Shown in pieces: positions 27,995-37,138 of a stretch of 64,000 bases of DNA. Position numbers and translations under genes: made by a program. Below the pieces are notes generated by a model. The model was not told where the DNA came from and searched no databases. It saw only the letters and a program-made list of their open reading frames with translations. Positions within the stretch are counted from its first letter, which is position 1, and each line of letters starts with the position of its first letter. Source of the stretch: Paraburkholderia panacisoli (lineage in GTDB: Bacteria; Pseudomonadota; Gammaproteobacteria; Burkholderiales; Burkholderiaceae); NCBI RefSeq assembly GCF_008369935.1, contig NZ_VTUZ01000004.1:186001-250000 (forward strand), in the 5' to 3' direction.

Positions 27995-29761
27995 TCACTC
28001 GTACCAGCGCGGCGTGTACACCCACTCGGCGCCGTCGATACCGCTCGTGAATTTGCGCGTGGTCGACGAGCCGACGATCACCATCGTGCGCATATCCACG
28101 TCGGACGAACGCAACTCGCCTAGCGTGAGCGTGCGCAGCGTGCCGCCGGGCCGGCCGATGTCGTGCCCCAGCACGACCTGGGTCGTGTCCGCGCGATAGG
28201 CCCGCACGATGTCCAGCGCTTTGTCGAGTTGCCACGGACGCGCGCGCGAAATCGGGTTGTAGAACGCCATGACCAGATCGGCTTCGGCCGCGTGCCGCAG
28301 ACGCTTTTCGATGATGGTCCACGGCTTCAGGTTGTCCGACAGCGACAGCATGCAGAAGTCGTGGCCGAGCGGCGCGCCGGCTTGGGCAGCGGTCGCGAGC
28401 GCCGCCGACACGCCCGGCACGATCGACAGTTCGACGGCGGCCCACGCTGGGTCTTGCGACGCTTCGAGTGCTTCGAGCACGGCGGCGGCCATCGCGAACA
28501 CGCCCGGATCGCCCGATGACACCATCACCACCGACCGTCCTTCGCTCGCCAGTTCGAACGCGTGCCGCGCGCGTTGCATTTCCTCGCGATTGTCGGTGCC
28601 GTGCACGCGTTGGCCGGTGCGCAGCGGGCCGGCCATTTTCACGTAGGTGTCGTAGCCGAGGATATCGCTGGCCTCGTCGAGCGCTCTGCGCGCGGCGGGC
28701 ACCATCAGGTCCGCGCTGCCAGGGCCCAGGCCGATCACCGTAAGACGGCCGCGCGCGCGGCCGATCGTGGCGGGGTCGATTGCGAGCGGCGCCAAGGCCA
28801 GCGTGACGCCTGTGTCTTTGTCGTTGGGCAGTATTTCGTATGGGATGCGCAGCGCGGCATGCAGCAGGTTGGCCGGTGGTTCTCCATCTTCGGGACGGGG
28901 TTGCGCGAAGCGCAGCGGCACGTTGAAGCTCGCGGCGGCTTCGGCAAGCGCCGGGTCGGCCATGCAGTCGGACGAAGCGAGCAGTGCCGCGAGCGAAAGC
29001 GGCGCGAGACCGTGTGCATCCAGCGCGTCACGCACGCATGCGACGATCTCCGCACCCGCACCCGCACCCGCACCCGCACCCGCACCCGCACCCGCACCGA
29101 TCACCGCCGCCACCACGCTGCGCGGATGAATCACCAACTCATCCTCACGCCCGTTCCACGCGCGCGGCGTCACGCGAATCGCGAGCCGCGCCGACGCGGC
29201 GCGCGGCAACTGCGCGTCGTCGAGCCACGGCGCGGCTCCTTCGATGCGCGTGCTTTCCCCCGCCAGCAGATCCGACACGAAGCGCTTGCCTTGTCCGATA
29301 TCGGCAAGCGCGTACCCATCGGGCGGATTGAGCACGCAGGTGCCGAAGCGCAGTTCGCCGCTCGTCGTGATCGCGGGCGGCACCGCCAACGCGGCGGCGA
29401 TCTCGCGCGCCATCACGTTGACACCCGCCAGCCCGCCGAGCAACGGCACGACCGCGCTGCCGTCCTCGGCGACGGCCAGCACCGGCGGCTCGACGCCCTT
29501 GTTCGACAACAACGGCGCAACGCAACGAATCACGATGCCGGCCGCGCACAACGCGACGATCGGCGTGCCGCGCGCGTACAGCTCGCACAGATGCGCGCCG
29601 AGTTCGGTGAACGGCACGTCGGCGTCGACTCGTCCTTGCAACGCATGCACCTGGCAATTCGCGCCTGCGTCCCGCTCGACGTACAGCGCCTGAATGCGCC
29701 GCGCGGTCGCCAACGCTCCCGCGCCGAGAATCACGATCGCGGGCGCCATCATCCTTGCCAT
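27995..29761 (-). CDS. cobJ: CbiG-CobJ fusion: precorrin-3B C17-methyltransferase with CbiG domain
   Basis: A 588-residue fusion. Residues about 1-330 are a CbiG (cobalamin biosynthesis protein G) region; in the anaerobic pathway CbiG opens the delta-lactone. Residues about 340-588 are the CobJ/CbiH SAM-dependent methyltransferase, beginning [14 protein letters not shown] and containing [14 protein letters not shown] run of alternating Ala-Gly at 222-237 is encoded by eight copies of a hexanucleotide and lies inside the CbiG half. The start overlaps the cobI stop by 13 bases, behind GGGGGAAAA. Last gene of the minus-strand cobalamin arm, acting on the corrin ring after CobG. Confidence 0.92.
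   Translation of the reverse strand: MARMMAPAIVILGAGALATARRIQALYVERDAGANCQVHALQGRVDADVPFTELGAHLCELYARGTPIVALCAAGIVIRCVAPLLSNKGVEPPVLAVAEDGSAVVPLLGGLAGVNVMAREIAAALAVPPAITTSGELRFGTCVLNPPDGYALADIGQGKRFVSDLLAGESTRIEGAAPWLDDAQLPRAASARLAIRVTPRAWNGREDELVIHPRSVVAAVIGAGAGAGAGAGAGAGAEIVACVRDALDAHGLAPLSLAALLASSDCMADPALAEAAASFNVPLRFAQPRPEDGEPPANLLHAALRIPYEILPNDKDTGVTLALAPLAIDPATIGRARGRLTVIGLGPGSADLMVPAARRALDEASDILGYDTYVKMAGPLRTGQRVHGTDNREEMQRARHAFELASEGRSVVMVSSGDPGVFAMAAAVLEALEASQDPAWAAVELSIVPGVSAALATAAQAGAPLGHDFCMLSLSDNLKPWTIIEKRLRHAAEADLVMAFYNPISRARPWQLDKALDIVRAYRADTTQVVLGHDIGRPGGTLRTLTLGELRSSDVDMRTMVIVGSSTTRKFTSGIDGAEWVYTPRWYE
29051..29098. repeat. Hexanucleotide microsatellite (CGCACC)8 inside cobJ
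   Basis: Eight perfect tandem copies of CGCACC read as Ala-Gly pairs in the CbiG part of the fusion protein. Because the unit is six bases, slippage adds or removes two residues and keeps the frame, so it would tune a linker length instead of switching the gene off. Confidence 0.97.
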
Positions 29762-30480
29762 TTTTCCCCCGGCACGACGAGCAGCGAAAAATACGGCGAC
29801 GCCATCGGATCAACCTCGGCGAGCGGCACGATACGCTGATTGCCCATCGTCGCGCGTTCGACGTAGAGCGCGCGCTGCGCGAGGCCGAGTTCGCCGAGCA
29901 CGCGCCGCACCTTGTCGAAATTGCGGCCGAGCTTCATCACGACGGCGGCATCGGCATCGGCGAGACGGCGGCGCAATTCGTCTTCGGGCAGCACGCCCGA
30001 GAGCACCGAGAGACTCTGGTTGCGATACACGAGCGGCGCGCCGAGCACCGCCGCGCCGCCGAGCATCGAGCATACGCCGGGCACCACCTCGCTTTCGTAG
30101 CGTGGCGCGAGCCGGTCGTGCAGGTACATGTACGAGCCGTAGAAGAACGGATCGCCTTCGCAGATCACGGCGACATCGCGTCCCGCATCGAGATGGCCGG
30201 CGACGATCTCGGCGGCGGTGTCGTAGAAGTCGGCAATGATCGCCTCATACGAGAGCGGCGGTTCGAGCGCTTCGGTCGTGACCGGATAGACCAGCGGCAG
30301 ATGCTGCTGGGCATCGTGCAAATGCGCTTCGATGATGCTGAACGCGTTGCCTTTCTTTCCCTTCGCGACGAAGTACGCGACCACCGGCGCCGCCTTCAAC
30401 AGCCGCAGCGCCTTCAGCGTGATGAGTTCCGGGTCGCCGGGGCCGACGCCAAGTCCGAACAGCCGTCCTTGCACGCTCAT
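29749..30480 (-). CDS. cobI: Precorrin-2 C20-methyltransferase
   Basis: CobI transfers a methyl group from SAM to C20 of precorrin-2, the first committed corrin step. The 243-residue protein shows the tetrapyrrole methylase motifs [16 protein letters not shown] at the N-terminus and [18 protein letters not shown] in the middle, plus [12 protein letters not shown]. It abuts cobH upstream, with the cobH stop immediately before the ATG, and overlaps cobJ downstream, so the arm is translated as a tightly coupled operon. Confidence 0.95.
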   Translation of the reverse strand: MSVQGRLFGLGVGPGDPELITLKALRLLKAAPVVAYFVAKGKKGNAFSIIEAHLHDAQQHLPLVYPVTTEALEPPLSYEAIIADFYDTAAEIVAGHLDAGRDVAVICEGDPFFYGSYMYLHDRLAPRYESEVVPGVCSMLGGAAVLGAPLVYRNQSLSVLSGVLPEDELRRRLADADAAVVMKLGRNFDKVRRVLGELGLAQRALYVERATMGNQRIVPLAEVDPMASPYFSLLVVPGEKWQG

Positions 30481-31107
30481 TTATTCGACCTCCGTCGCCA
30501 GTGCGTTGACGGCGGCGGCGGCCATCGCGCTGCCGCCGCGCCTGCCGTGCACCACCACATAGGGCACGCCGCGGCTGTCCGCGGCGAGCATCGCTTTCGA
30601 TTCCGCGGCGCCGACGAAGCCCACCGGAAAGCCGAGGATCAACGCGGGCTTCGGCGCGCCGGCGTCGAGCATGTCGAGCAGATGAAACAGCGCGGTCGGC
30701 GCATTGCCGATCACGACGACGCTGCCCGCCAGATGCGGACGCCACAATTCGAGAGCGGCGGCCGAGCGCGTGTTGCCCAGCTCGCGCGCGAGCGCCGGCA
30801 CGTCAGGATGCGTGAGCGTGCAGATCACTTCGTTGTGCGCAGGCAGCCGCGCGCGCGTGATGCCTTGCGCGACCATGCCGGCGTCGCACAGAATCGGCGC
30901 GCCTCGCGCGAGCGCATTGCGGCCCGCATTGCCCGCGTGCGCGGAAAACTGCAGCGCGTCGACCACGTCGACCATGCCGCACGCGTGGATCACGCGCACC
31001 GCGAGTTTTTCGAGGTCGGCGGGGATGCGCGAGAGGTCGGCCTCCGCGCGGATCGTCGCGAACGATTGGCGATAGATCTCCTGACCGTCGCGTATGTAGT
31101 CAAGCAT
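30481..31107 (-). CDS. cobH: Precorrin-8X methylmutase
   Basis: CobH moves the methyl group from C11 to C12, forming hydrogenobyrinic acid. The 208-residue protein carries family features: the start MLDYIRDGQEIYRQSFATIR, VIHACGMVD with the catalytic histidine, and GFPVGFVGAAESK. ATG was chosen because GGAG lies eight bases upstream; a GTG three codons earlier overlaps that site. The start lies within the end of cobG (8-base overlap) and the stop touches cobI. Confidence 0.95.
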   Translation of the reverse strand: MLDYIRDGQEIYRQSFATIRAEADLSRIPADLEKLAVRVIHACGMVDVVDALQFSAHAGNAGRNALARGAPILCDAGMVAQGITRARLPAHNEVICTLTHPDVPALARELGNTRSAAALELWRPHLAGSVVVIGNAPTALFHLLDMLDAGAPKPALILGFPVGFVGAAESKAMLAADSRGVPYVVVHGRRGGSAMAAAAVNALATEVE

Positions 31108-32614
31108 CTGTGTCACTCCGGGACAGGTGGTCGAGCATGTCGGCGGCCTGCGCGATCGTCAGTTGGTGCGCGACGCACTGGCCGAAACCGGGCCGGCCGT
31201 CGCGTCGATAAAGGTCGTAGCGGCCGGGCGCCGCGGCCAGCAGCGTGTACGGCGCGCAATGCGCGGCGGCGCAGGAGCGCGCGCAGCCGCTCAGATGCAC
31301 GTCGACGTTGGCGGGCAGCAGCGCGGCGAGTTGCAGCGCGTCGGCTTTGGTGTCGGCGAGACTCTTTGCGCAGCCGCTCGAACCGGCGCACGCGATCAGC
31401 CGCGCGATGGGATGCGCGGGATCGCAGGCGAGGCCGAGCGCGTTCAGTCCGGCCAGCGCGGCAGGCAGCGCGTGCGTCGGGATGTCGGGCAGCAGCACGC
31501 TTTGCCAGGGCGTGGCGCGCAGCGTGCCGTTGCCGTGTTGTTGCGCGAGGGCGGCAAGGCCTTGCAGCATCGCGGCGTCGAGACGGCCGAGCGGCGGCTG
31601 GCCGCCCGCGTGCCACGTTCCTGACACGCGTTGAGCGTGCGCGCCTAGACGAAGTGCGGGATCGGCTGGGGTGCTGCGGCGCCATTCAGCGAACGTTGCG
31701 TCGCGTGACAGCGGGAACTCCACGTAGCGTTGGGCGTGCTGCAACAGCGCGTCGACGTCATGCATGGCGAGCAGGTGACGCATGCGGGTGGTGTCGGCGG
31801 GTGCGAGGTCGAGGAACGTATGCAGCAGTGCGCGCACGAGAGCGGCAACTTGCGAAGGCAGTATGGCGGCTAATGCGCCTGTGGCGTCGACGCGGGATTG
31901 GTGGGTTGCGTTTTGTACGCCGGTGACCGCATGGGTAGACGAGGGCGCATTGGCAAACTCACTCGCATTTGCTTGCCCACACACACCCGCAGGCGGACAA
32001 CCCGCCAACCCAAACACGAATCGCACGCCATCGTGACTTTCCGTTGCCGCGAACCAGACATCGTGCGGATGATCGATGCTCGCAAGACGCTCGCCGCCAT
32101 CGAGCAGCAGCGCAAATTTCGGCGACAGCGCAGCGAAACGCGATTCGCCTTGCAGCAGCGTGAGCAGTCCGGCGCATAACGGTGTCGTATCGATCAGCGC
32201 GAACGGGTCGCGTCCGGCAGCGGGGCTGATCATCACGTTGCGCACGTCGTCCGCTGCGCTCACTGCGGCGGTGCTCGAAGAGTCCGCTGCGTCCGTGGTT
32301 CGCCGAGGCGTCGGGCCAAGCCCTGCATCGACCAGCTCCGCGATCAACGCCGCTTCGTGCCCGCTGCGCACGCCGCGCACTTGCAGGTTCGCGCGATTGG
32401 TCAGCTCGATCACCCCGGCCGCGTGCCGTGCGCTCGCATCGGCGACGACGCGCGCCTGGTCCGCGCTCAGTTCGCCGCCCGGCAGTTTGATCCGGCAGAT
32501 CCCGCCGTCGCGCGCGGCGACGATGCGCAGCAGCCCCGGACAAGCCGAGGGCCGCGGTGTGGCAGCCGCGTGAGGCACAACAGTGGAGGGCGAAGCTTGA
32601 GTCAAGACGGACAC
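31100..32614 (-). CDS. cobG: Precorrin-3B synthase-like sirohaem/4Fe-4S protein
   Basis: A 504-residue protein of the nitrite/sulfite reductase ferredoxin-like family, assigned as CobG, which uses oxygen to convert precorrin-3A to precorrin-3B in the aerobic pathway. The iron-sulfur ligands follow the sirohaem pattern C-x5-C and C-x3-C: C409/C415 (CAGSSGC) and C444/C448 (CARSC). ELTNRANLQVRG near residue 72 is the conserved substrate/haem-binding stretch. An unusual Ser/Thr/Ala-rich insert lies around 105-125, and another polar insert around 215-240. The start is GTG without a clear ribosome site, downstream of the cobalamin riboswitch, which may control its accessibility. Confidence 0.88.
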   Translation of the reverse strand: MSVLTQASPSTVVPHAAATPRPSACPGLLRIVAARDGGICRIKLPGGELSADQARVVADASARHAAGVIELTNRANLQVRGVRSGHEAALIAELVDAGLGPTPRRTTDAADSSSTAAVSAADDVRNVMISPAAGRDPFALIDTTPLCAGLLTLLQGESRFAALSPKFALLLDGGERLASIDHPHDVWFAATESHDGVRFVFGLAGCPPAGVCGQANASEFANAPSSTHAVTGVQNATHQSRVDATGALAAILPSQVAALVRALLHTFLDLAPADTTRMRHLLAMHDVDALLQHAQRYVEFPLSRDATFAEWRRSTPADPALRLGAHAQRVSGTWHAGGQPPLGRLDAAMLQGLAALAQQHGNGTLRATPWQSVLLPDIPTHALPAALAGLNALGLACDPAHPIARLIACAGSSGCAKSLADTKADALQLAALLPANVDVHLSGCARSCAAAHCAPYTLLAAAPGRYDLYRRDGRPGFGQCVAHQLTIAQAADMLDHLSRSDTDA

Positions 32615-32699
32615 CGGGTTTAGCGTCGCGCGACGGCCCGAGCAAGCCGCAAGGCGGATTGCTGCGGCATCGGTACACCGCGCCCGATGTTGGCTGGCA

Positions 32700-32890
32700 C
32701 GAAGAATCTCGCCGGCAGGTCTAGTGGCTGGCAGATCATCGTCCGCTGCGGCCTTTCCGGTCGAACCAGTGGCGCGCAGCGCAGGCGGACTCGCTGCATA
32801 TAGTTGCGGGGTAGTTCCAAGGGTTCATTGCAGGCGATGTCAAAGCCCGCGTCAGGCTCGCCTTGCGGCGTTTTTCGATGCCGGAAATAC
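32700..32890 (-). promoter_or_regulatory. Cobalamin (AdoCbl) riboswitch controlling cobG-cobH-cobI-cobJ
   Basis: Read on the minus strand, the leader contains the conserved blocks of the cobalamin aptamer in the right order: CCCCGCAACT (complement of 32802-32811), GCCACTGG (complement of 32766-32773) and the B12 box AGCCACTAGACCTGCC (complement of 32714-32729). The 5' half is short, with GCGAGCCTGACG-like paired arms. The aptamer ends about 85 bases before the cobG GTG. No T-run terminator is obvious in between, so control of translation start is more likely than termination. Cobalamin binding would repress the arm. Exact boundaries are approximate. Confidence 0.85.
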
Positions 32891-32935
32891 GGCCTTAAAA
32901 CGCGTTTGGGGCAATCGGTGGGCAATCGGCCGCCC

Positions 32936-32941
32936 ATTATA
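32936..32941 (-). promoter_or_regulatory. Candidate -10 element for the riboswitch transcript
   Basis: On the minus strand a perfect TATAAT lies about 45 bases upstream of the first paired arm of the cobalamin aptamer. The hexamer 17 bases upstream of it is a poor -35 match, so this is a candidate only. Confidence 0.45.
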
Positions 32942-33161
32942 GCGCGACCCGGTATGTTCCCAGTCCCTGCACATGCCTTATTCAAGGCCCAACGCCCCTG
33001 CGGTCCGGCCATCCTGCACCACTCGCTCGATCGCACACTGCGATGCGCAGTCTGACCTATGGATTGGGGGACACGGTTGTTTCTGACCAGTCCGATTCCA
33101 GACAGAACACCCCGCGCATATCCTCTCGTGGAACATTTTTGAGGTCCCTACGGAGATTGCC

Positions 33162-33311
33162 ATGAGCCCCTTTTCCCTGATTGAAGTCACGCATCTGCAC
33201 AGCCGCGCAGGCATTATGCGCAACAGCCATTTCCGCCTGAATCCGTTGCGTCTGTTTTCCTCACTGCGAAAGCTGTTCGCTTCACGGCGCCCGGTCTGCG
33301 ATTGCCGCTAA
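33162..33311 (+). CDS. Small basic hypothetical protein, 49 residues
   Basis: A short open frame with ATG seven bases after CGGAGATT, a credible ribosome site. The product, beginning MSPFSLIEVTHLHSRAGIMR, is rich in Arg, Leu and Phe and ends with CDCR. No family is recognised. It lies between the two cobalamin arms and 16 bases before another small frame that also begins Met-Ser-Pro-Phe. It could be a real small protein of the locus or a leader; evidence is the ribosome site and spacing only. Confidence 0.45.
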   Translation: MSPFSLIEVTHLHSRAGIMRNSHFRLNPLRLFSSLRKLFASRRPVCDCR

Positions 33312-33327
33312 TAGGGCGGGCCACGAT

Positions 33328-33594
33328 ATGAGTCCCTTTTACGCGGTCGCCTTGCTCGCGATATTGATGATCTGGTTCGGCGTCGTCGTGTGGCGCGGCC
33401 GGAGCGGGTATCAGTTCGACCGCGGCGGTTTCTCAACTTTCCCGGCTTCGCCTGCCGCGACGCTTCCGGGCCCGTCCGGCAGCGTCAAACCGAATGCGCC
33501 TCGATGCAGGGCGGCGCACCTTCGGGCAACGGCAGTTCGCCCCGGTCCATCGCTTCCCATAGCCACATGCCATAGAACGGCGACGCGAAGTTAA
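33328..33594 (+). CDS. Small single-span membrane protein, C-terminus doubtful
   Basis: An 88-residue frame whose first 22 residues form a clear transmembrane helix (YAVALLAILMIWFGVVVW) followed by basic residues, a typical single-pass small membrane protein. The second half is Pro/Ala/Arg-rich and runs antisense to a phage-like fragment, so the original gene may have been cut and fused to foreign sequence, or end differently. It follows the preceding small frame by 16 bases. The ribosome site is weak. No family recognised. Confidence 0.4.
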   Translation: MSPFYAVALLAILMIWFGVVVWRGRSGYQFDRGGFSTFPASPAATLPGPSGSVKPNAPRCRAAHLRATAVRPGPSLPIATCHRTATRS

Positions 33595-33690
33595 GACAGA
33601 ACTCGTCGCGCCGCCGCATCAGTGTTTTCCATGCTGCGCGCCGAGGTCGCCGGTCTTGGCGAGCGCCTTACGATCGTCGAGCAGCGTTCC
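33485..33690 (-). pseudogene. Decayed phage-portal-like fragment
   Basis: On the minus strand, 33631 to 33485 reads about 48 residues (MRRRDEFCLNFASPFYGMWL followed by EAMDRGELPLPEGAPP) that resemble the C-terminal part of lambda-family phage portal proteins, where an aromatic FxxPxY/W..WLxEA pattern precedes a Gly-x-Leu/Pro end. Just upstream, in a different frame, comes a piece reading TLLDDRKALAKTGDLGAQHG, consistent with the same gene broken by a frameshift. There is no start and no intact phage gene nearby. The family call is from pattern memory and needs a search. Confidence 0.4.
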
Positions 33691-34040
33691 AGCAGGTAGT
33701 CGCCGAATGTCGGCATGTCCGCGACGCGTCGGAACTCTTCACGCTTCATCTTGCGTTTGGCCTGGTCGAGCAACGTGTCGCCCCTGTGACCCGGCAGCGC
33801 CGACTCGCGCCGTGCCTTTTGCGCAGGTTTCGTTCGCTACTCCAAAGCACTCCCCGTTACCCTGCGCAACACCCGGAATGACAGTTGCGAGGGCACCCGC
33901 AGTTGCACCGTGTTGCCTCTTCGGCCCCGAAGGGCACTGGCGGCTGTATCATGCCTTTTTTCAAACCGCGCAACGAGGCTGGACGCTTTGACCAGCGTGG
34001 CCTGGCGCACTAGTTGAACACACAGAATGAGGATGGTTGC
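33691..34040. other. Non-coding gap with possible mobile-element debris before cobL
   Basis: Several short minus-strand pieces look protein-like but are out of frame with each other, for example one reading KMKREEFRRVADMPTFGDYL at about 33700-33760. Together with the adjacent portal-like fragment they suggest an eroded insertion. The last 80 bases must contain the promoter and leader of cobL. I see no clear second cobalamin riboswitch here. Confidence 0.4.
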
Positions 34041-35270
34041 ATGCCGGCGTGGCTGACCGTGGTGGGCATTGGCGATGACGGCTTCGCCGGTTTGGGACGG
34101 CCCGCGCGGCGTGCTTTGCTGACGGCGTCGGTGGTGTACGGCGGCGAGCGTCATCTGGCGATGCTGCCCGCGCGGCTCGCGGCCCGCCGCGCCACGTGGC
34201 CGCGTCCGTTCGATCTCGCGCCTCTGCTGGCCGAGCGCGGTGGCGCCGTATGCGTGCTGGCAAGCGGCGATCCGATGCTGTTCGGCGTCGGCGCGACGTT
34301 GGCGCGGCAGTTGCCGGCCGGTGAATTGCGGGTGCTGCCCGCGCCGTCGTCGTTGTCGCTGGCGGCCGCGCGGCTTGGCTGGCCGTTGCAGGAGGTCGCG
34401 ACGGTGTCGCTGGTGGGCCGGCCGTTGGCATCGCTGAACGCGCGTTTGCATGAAGGCGCGCGCGTGTTCGTGCTGAGCGCTGACGGGCGCACGCCCGCGG
34501 CGCTCGCCGAACAGTTGAGCGCGCGCGGCTTCGGCGCGACCCGCATGAGCGTGCTCGAACACCTGGGCGGCGAACTGGAGCGCCGCCTCGACGGCCGCGC
34601 GGATCAATGGTCCGCGAGCGATGTCGCCGCGTTGAATCTGATCGCGCTCGAATGCCGCGCGAGCGCCAACGCGCCGCGTCTGCCGCTCACCTGCGGCTTG
34701 CCCGACGATGCGTTTCGCCACGACGGCCAGTTGACCAAACGCGACGTGCGCGCGATCACGCTCGCGCGCCTCGCGCCGACGCCCGGCGAATTGTTGTGGG
34801 ACGTGGGCGCGGGCTGCGGCTCGATTGGCATCGAATGGATGCGCGCGCATCCGGCTTGCCGCGCGATCGCGATCGAGGCTCATGAGGAGCGGCAGCGCTT
34901 CATCGAACACAATCGCGACGCGTTGGGCGTGCCGGGACTGCAACTCGTTGCCGGCCGCGCGCCCGACGCGCTGCAGGGACTGTCTGCGCCGGATGCGGTG
35001 TTCATCGGCGGTGGCGTGACGGCGCCGGGCGTGCTCGACGCGTGCTGGGCGCGTCTGCGTGACGGCGGCCGGCTGGTGGCGAACGCGGTCACGTTGCAGG
35101 GCGAGGCCGCGCTCGCCGCGTGGCGCGAGCGGCACGGCGGCACGCTGACGCGGATCGCGCTTGCGCACGCGCAACCGCTCGGCGGTTTCGATACCTGGCG
35201 CCAGGCGTTGCCGATCACGATGCTGGAAGCGACGAAGGGGGCGGGCGGCGGTGCCCCCGGCCAGGCGTAA
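34041..35270 (+). CDS. cobL: Precorrin-6Y C5,15-methyltransferase (decarboxylating)
   Basis: CobL methylates C5 and C15 of precorrin-6Y and decarboxylates the C12 acetate. It is the fusion of CbiE and CbiT activities: residues about 1-200 are the tetrapyrrole methylase part ([26 protein letters not shown]), and about 225-400 the class I SAM methyltransferase part ([18 protein letters not shown]). The length of 409 is normal for the fusion. ATG preceded by GAGGATGG was preferred over a TTG nine codons upstream. First gene of the plus-strand arm; its stop TAA shares a base with the cbiD ATG. Confidence 0.95.
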   Translation: MPAWLTVVGIGDDGFAGLGRPARRALLTASVVYGGERHLAMLPARLAARRATWPRPFDLAPLLAERGGAVCVLASGDPMLFGVGATLARQLPAGELRVLPAPSSLSLAAARLGWPLQEVATVSLVGRPLASLNARLHEGARVFVLSADGRTPAALAEQLSARGFGATRMSVLEHLGGELERRLDGRADQWSASDVAALNLIALECRASANAPRLPLTCGLPDDAFRHDGQLTKRDVRAITLARLAPTPGELLWDVGAGCGSIGIEWMRAHPACRAIAIEAHEERQRFIEHNRDALGVPGLQLVAGRAPDALQGLSAPDAVFIGGGVTAPGVLDACWARLRDGGRLVANAVTLQGEAALAAWRERHGGTLTRIALAHAQPLGGFDTWRQALPITMLEATKGAGGGAPGQA

Positions 35271-36358
35271 TGCGCGAAGAATCACCCGAACAACCCGCGC
35301 CGCTGCGTAGCGGCTACACGACCGGCAGTTGCGCGACCGCGACCTCGCTCGCGGCGGCGCGTCTGCTGCTGGCAGGGGTGGTCAGCGAGGTCGCGGAGAT
35401 CGTGCTGCCGAAGGGCCGGCTGGTGCCGATGCCGCTCGTGTTCTGCCGCCTCATCGACGACGGCGCCGAAGCGGGCACCATCAAGGATGCCGGCGACGAC
35501 CCCGACGTGACGCACGGCGCGCTCGTATTCGCCCGCGTGCGTCTGCTACCCGAGCCGGGCGTGACGTTTCGCGCCGGACCAGGCGTCGGCACGGTGACGC
35601 GTGCGGGCTTGACGCTGCCGGTCGGCGAGCCGGCAATCAACCCTGTGCCGCGCAAAATGATCACCGAGCATCTGACCGACCTCGCGGCGGAGCACGCATA
35701 TCGCGGCGGCTTCGAGGTGACGATCGGCGTCGAGGGCGGCGAGCAGCTCGCGCTGAAAACGATGAACCCGCGCCTGGGCATTCTCGGCGGTCTGTCGATC
35801 CTCGGCACCACCGGCATCGTGCGGCCGTTCTCGTGCTCGGCGTATATCGCGTCGATCCATCAAGGCATCGACGTCGCGCGCGCGAACGGTTACACGCATC
35901 TGGCCGCATGCACCGGCAACGCGAGCGAAGACGCAATGCGCGCGCGTTATGCTCTGCCGGATATCGCGCTGATCGAGATGGGCGACTTCGTCGGCGCGGT
36001 GCTCAAGCATATGAAGCGCGCGCCCGTCGAACGGTTGAGCCTATGCGGCGGCTTCGGCAAACTGAGCAAGCTGGCAGCGGGCCATCTCGATCTGCATAGC
36101 CGTAATTCGAGCATCGATCTGGAACGGCTCGCGCAATGGGCCGCCGAATACGGCGCCGACGCCGCATTGCAGGCCGCGATTCGCGCGGCCAACACGAGTC
36201 AGCAGGCCGTTGCGCTGGCGCTCGCGCAGCAGGTGCCGCTCGGCGATATCGTCTGCCGGCACGCGCTGGCGGTGGCGCGCGGGATCGTGCCGCCGCAGGT
36301 CAACGTGGAAACGTTCGCGATCGACCGTCAGGGCAATCTGATCGGAGCGGCGCAATGA
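35270..36358 (+). CDS. cbiD: Cobalt-precorrin-5B C1-methyltransferase CbiD
   Basis: CbiD methylates C1 of the corrin ring with SAM in the anaerobic pathway. The 362-residue protein has the hallmark N-terminus [32 protein letters not shown] and [13 protein letters not shown]. It starts on the last base of cobL and its stop overlaps the cobK start by ATGA. Its presence in place of CobF, the aerobic C1 methyltransferase, gives this cluster a mixed aerobic/anaerobic character. Confidence 0.95.
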   Translation: MREESPEQPAPLRSGYTTGSCATATSLAAARLLLAGVVSEVAEIVLPKGRLVPMPLVFCRLIDDGAEAGTIKDAGDDPDVTHGALVFARVRLLPEPGVTFRAGPGVGTVTRAGLTLPVGEPAINPVPRKMITEHLTDLAAEHAYRGGFEVTIGVEGGEQLALKTMNPRLGILGGLSILGTTGIVRPFSCSAYIASIHQGIDVARANGYTHLAACTGNASEDAMRARYALPDIALIEMGDFVGAVLKHMKRAPVERLSLCGGFGKLSKLAAGHLDLHSRNSSIDLERLAQWAAEYGADAALQAAIRAANTSQQAVALALAQQVPLGDIVCRHALAVARGIVPPQVNVETFAIDRQGNLIGAAQ

Positions 36359-37122
36359 CGCGGGTTCTGTTGCTCGGCGGCACCGGCGACGCATTGAACA
36401 TCGCGCGCCAGCTCGGTCCCGCGCACGTGTACAGTCTCGCGGGCCTCGGCAAGGTGCCGGTTGATCTGCCGTGCGCGGTGCGCGTGGGCGGCTTCGGCGG
36501 CGCCGAGGGCATGGCGCGCTACATCGAAAGCGAAGGGATCGGCCTCGTGATCGACGCGACGCATCCGTACGCCGCGCGGATCAGCGCGAACGCGTTTGAG
36601 GCGTGCCGCGCGGCGCGCGTGCCGTGCTGGGCGCTGCGCCGTCCCGGCTGGCAGCCGCAAGCCGGCGACGACTGGCGCACGGTCGGCGACTGGAATGAAC
36701 TGACGGCGGCGCTCGCGCCGTTCCGGCGGCCGCTTTTCACGCTCGGCCGCGAACCGCTCGCGCATCTCGACGACATTCCGCCGCGGCAATTCTGGACGGT
36801 GCGCTGTCTCGATCCGCGGCCGGATCACGCGCGGGCCCGCGTCCTCGCGGCGCGCGGCCCGTTCACGCTCGAAGGCGAACGCGCGTTGTTCGCGCTGCAA
36901 GCGTTCGACGTGGTGGTCAGCAAAAACAGCGGCGGCGGCGCGACCGAAGCGAAGCTCGAAGTCGCGCGTGAACGCGGCTTGCCGGTCATCTTGTTGCGCC
37001 GTCCGTCGTTGCCGGCGGTCGAGCGCGAATTCGAACGCGTAGCCGATCTGCTGGACGCGTTGCGGGCTCATCAGATCGAACTTCGAGCGGAGCCGCACGC
37101 GCCCGATATCGCGGCCAAATGA
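36355..37122 (+). CDS. cobK: Precorrin-6A reductase
   Basis: CobK reduces precorrin-6A to precorrin-6Y with NADPH. The 255-residue protein opens with [18 protein letters not shown], a nucleotide-binding loop, and contains [16 protein letters not shown] and [20 protein letters not shown], all typical of CobK/CbiJ. It overlaps cbiD by four bases and is followed 16 bases later by cobM. Its product is the CobL substrate, encoded two genes upstream. Confidence 0.95.
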   Translation: MTRVLLLGGTGDALNIARQLGPAHVYSLAGLGKVPVDLPCAVRVGGFGGAEGMARYIESEGIGLVIDATHPYAARISANAFEACRAARVPCWALRRPGWQPQAGDDWRTVGDWNELTAALAPFRRPLFTLGREPLAHLDDIPPRQFWTVRCLDPRPDHARARVLAARGPFTLEGERALFALQAFDVVVSKNSGGGATEAKLEVARERGLPVILLRRPSLPAVEREFERVADLLDALRAHQIELRAEPHAPDIAAK

Positions 37123-37138
37123 ATCATTGGAGTACTGA

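Noticed and set aside
29051..29098. Possible CRISPR or intergenic repeat array
   Set aside because: The unit is six bases with no spacers and lies inside a coding frame; it is a microsatellite.
33836..33960. A second cobalamin riboswitch on the minus strand, suggested by CCTCGCAACTGTC
   Set aside because: Only the core-like octamer matches; no B12 box or GCCACTG block follows in the right order, and no cobalamin gene lies downstream on that strand.
33837..35285. A 482-codon frame antisense to cobL
   Set aside because: Low-complexity Arg/Gln/His sequence; cobL on the plus strand is certain.
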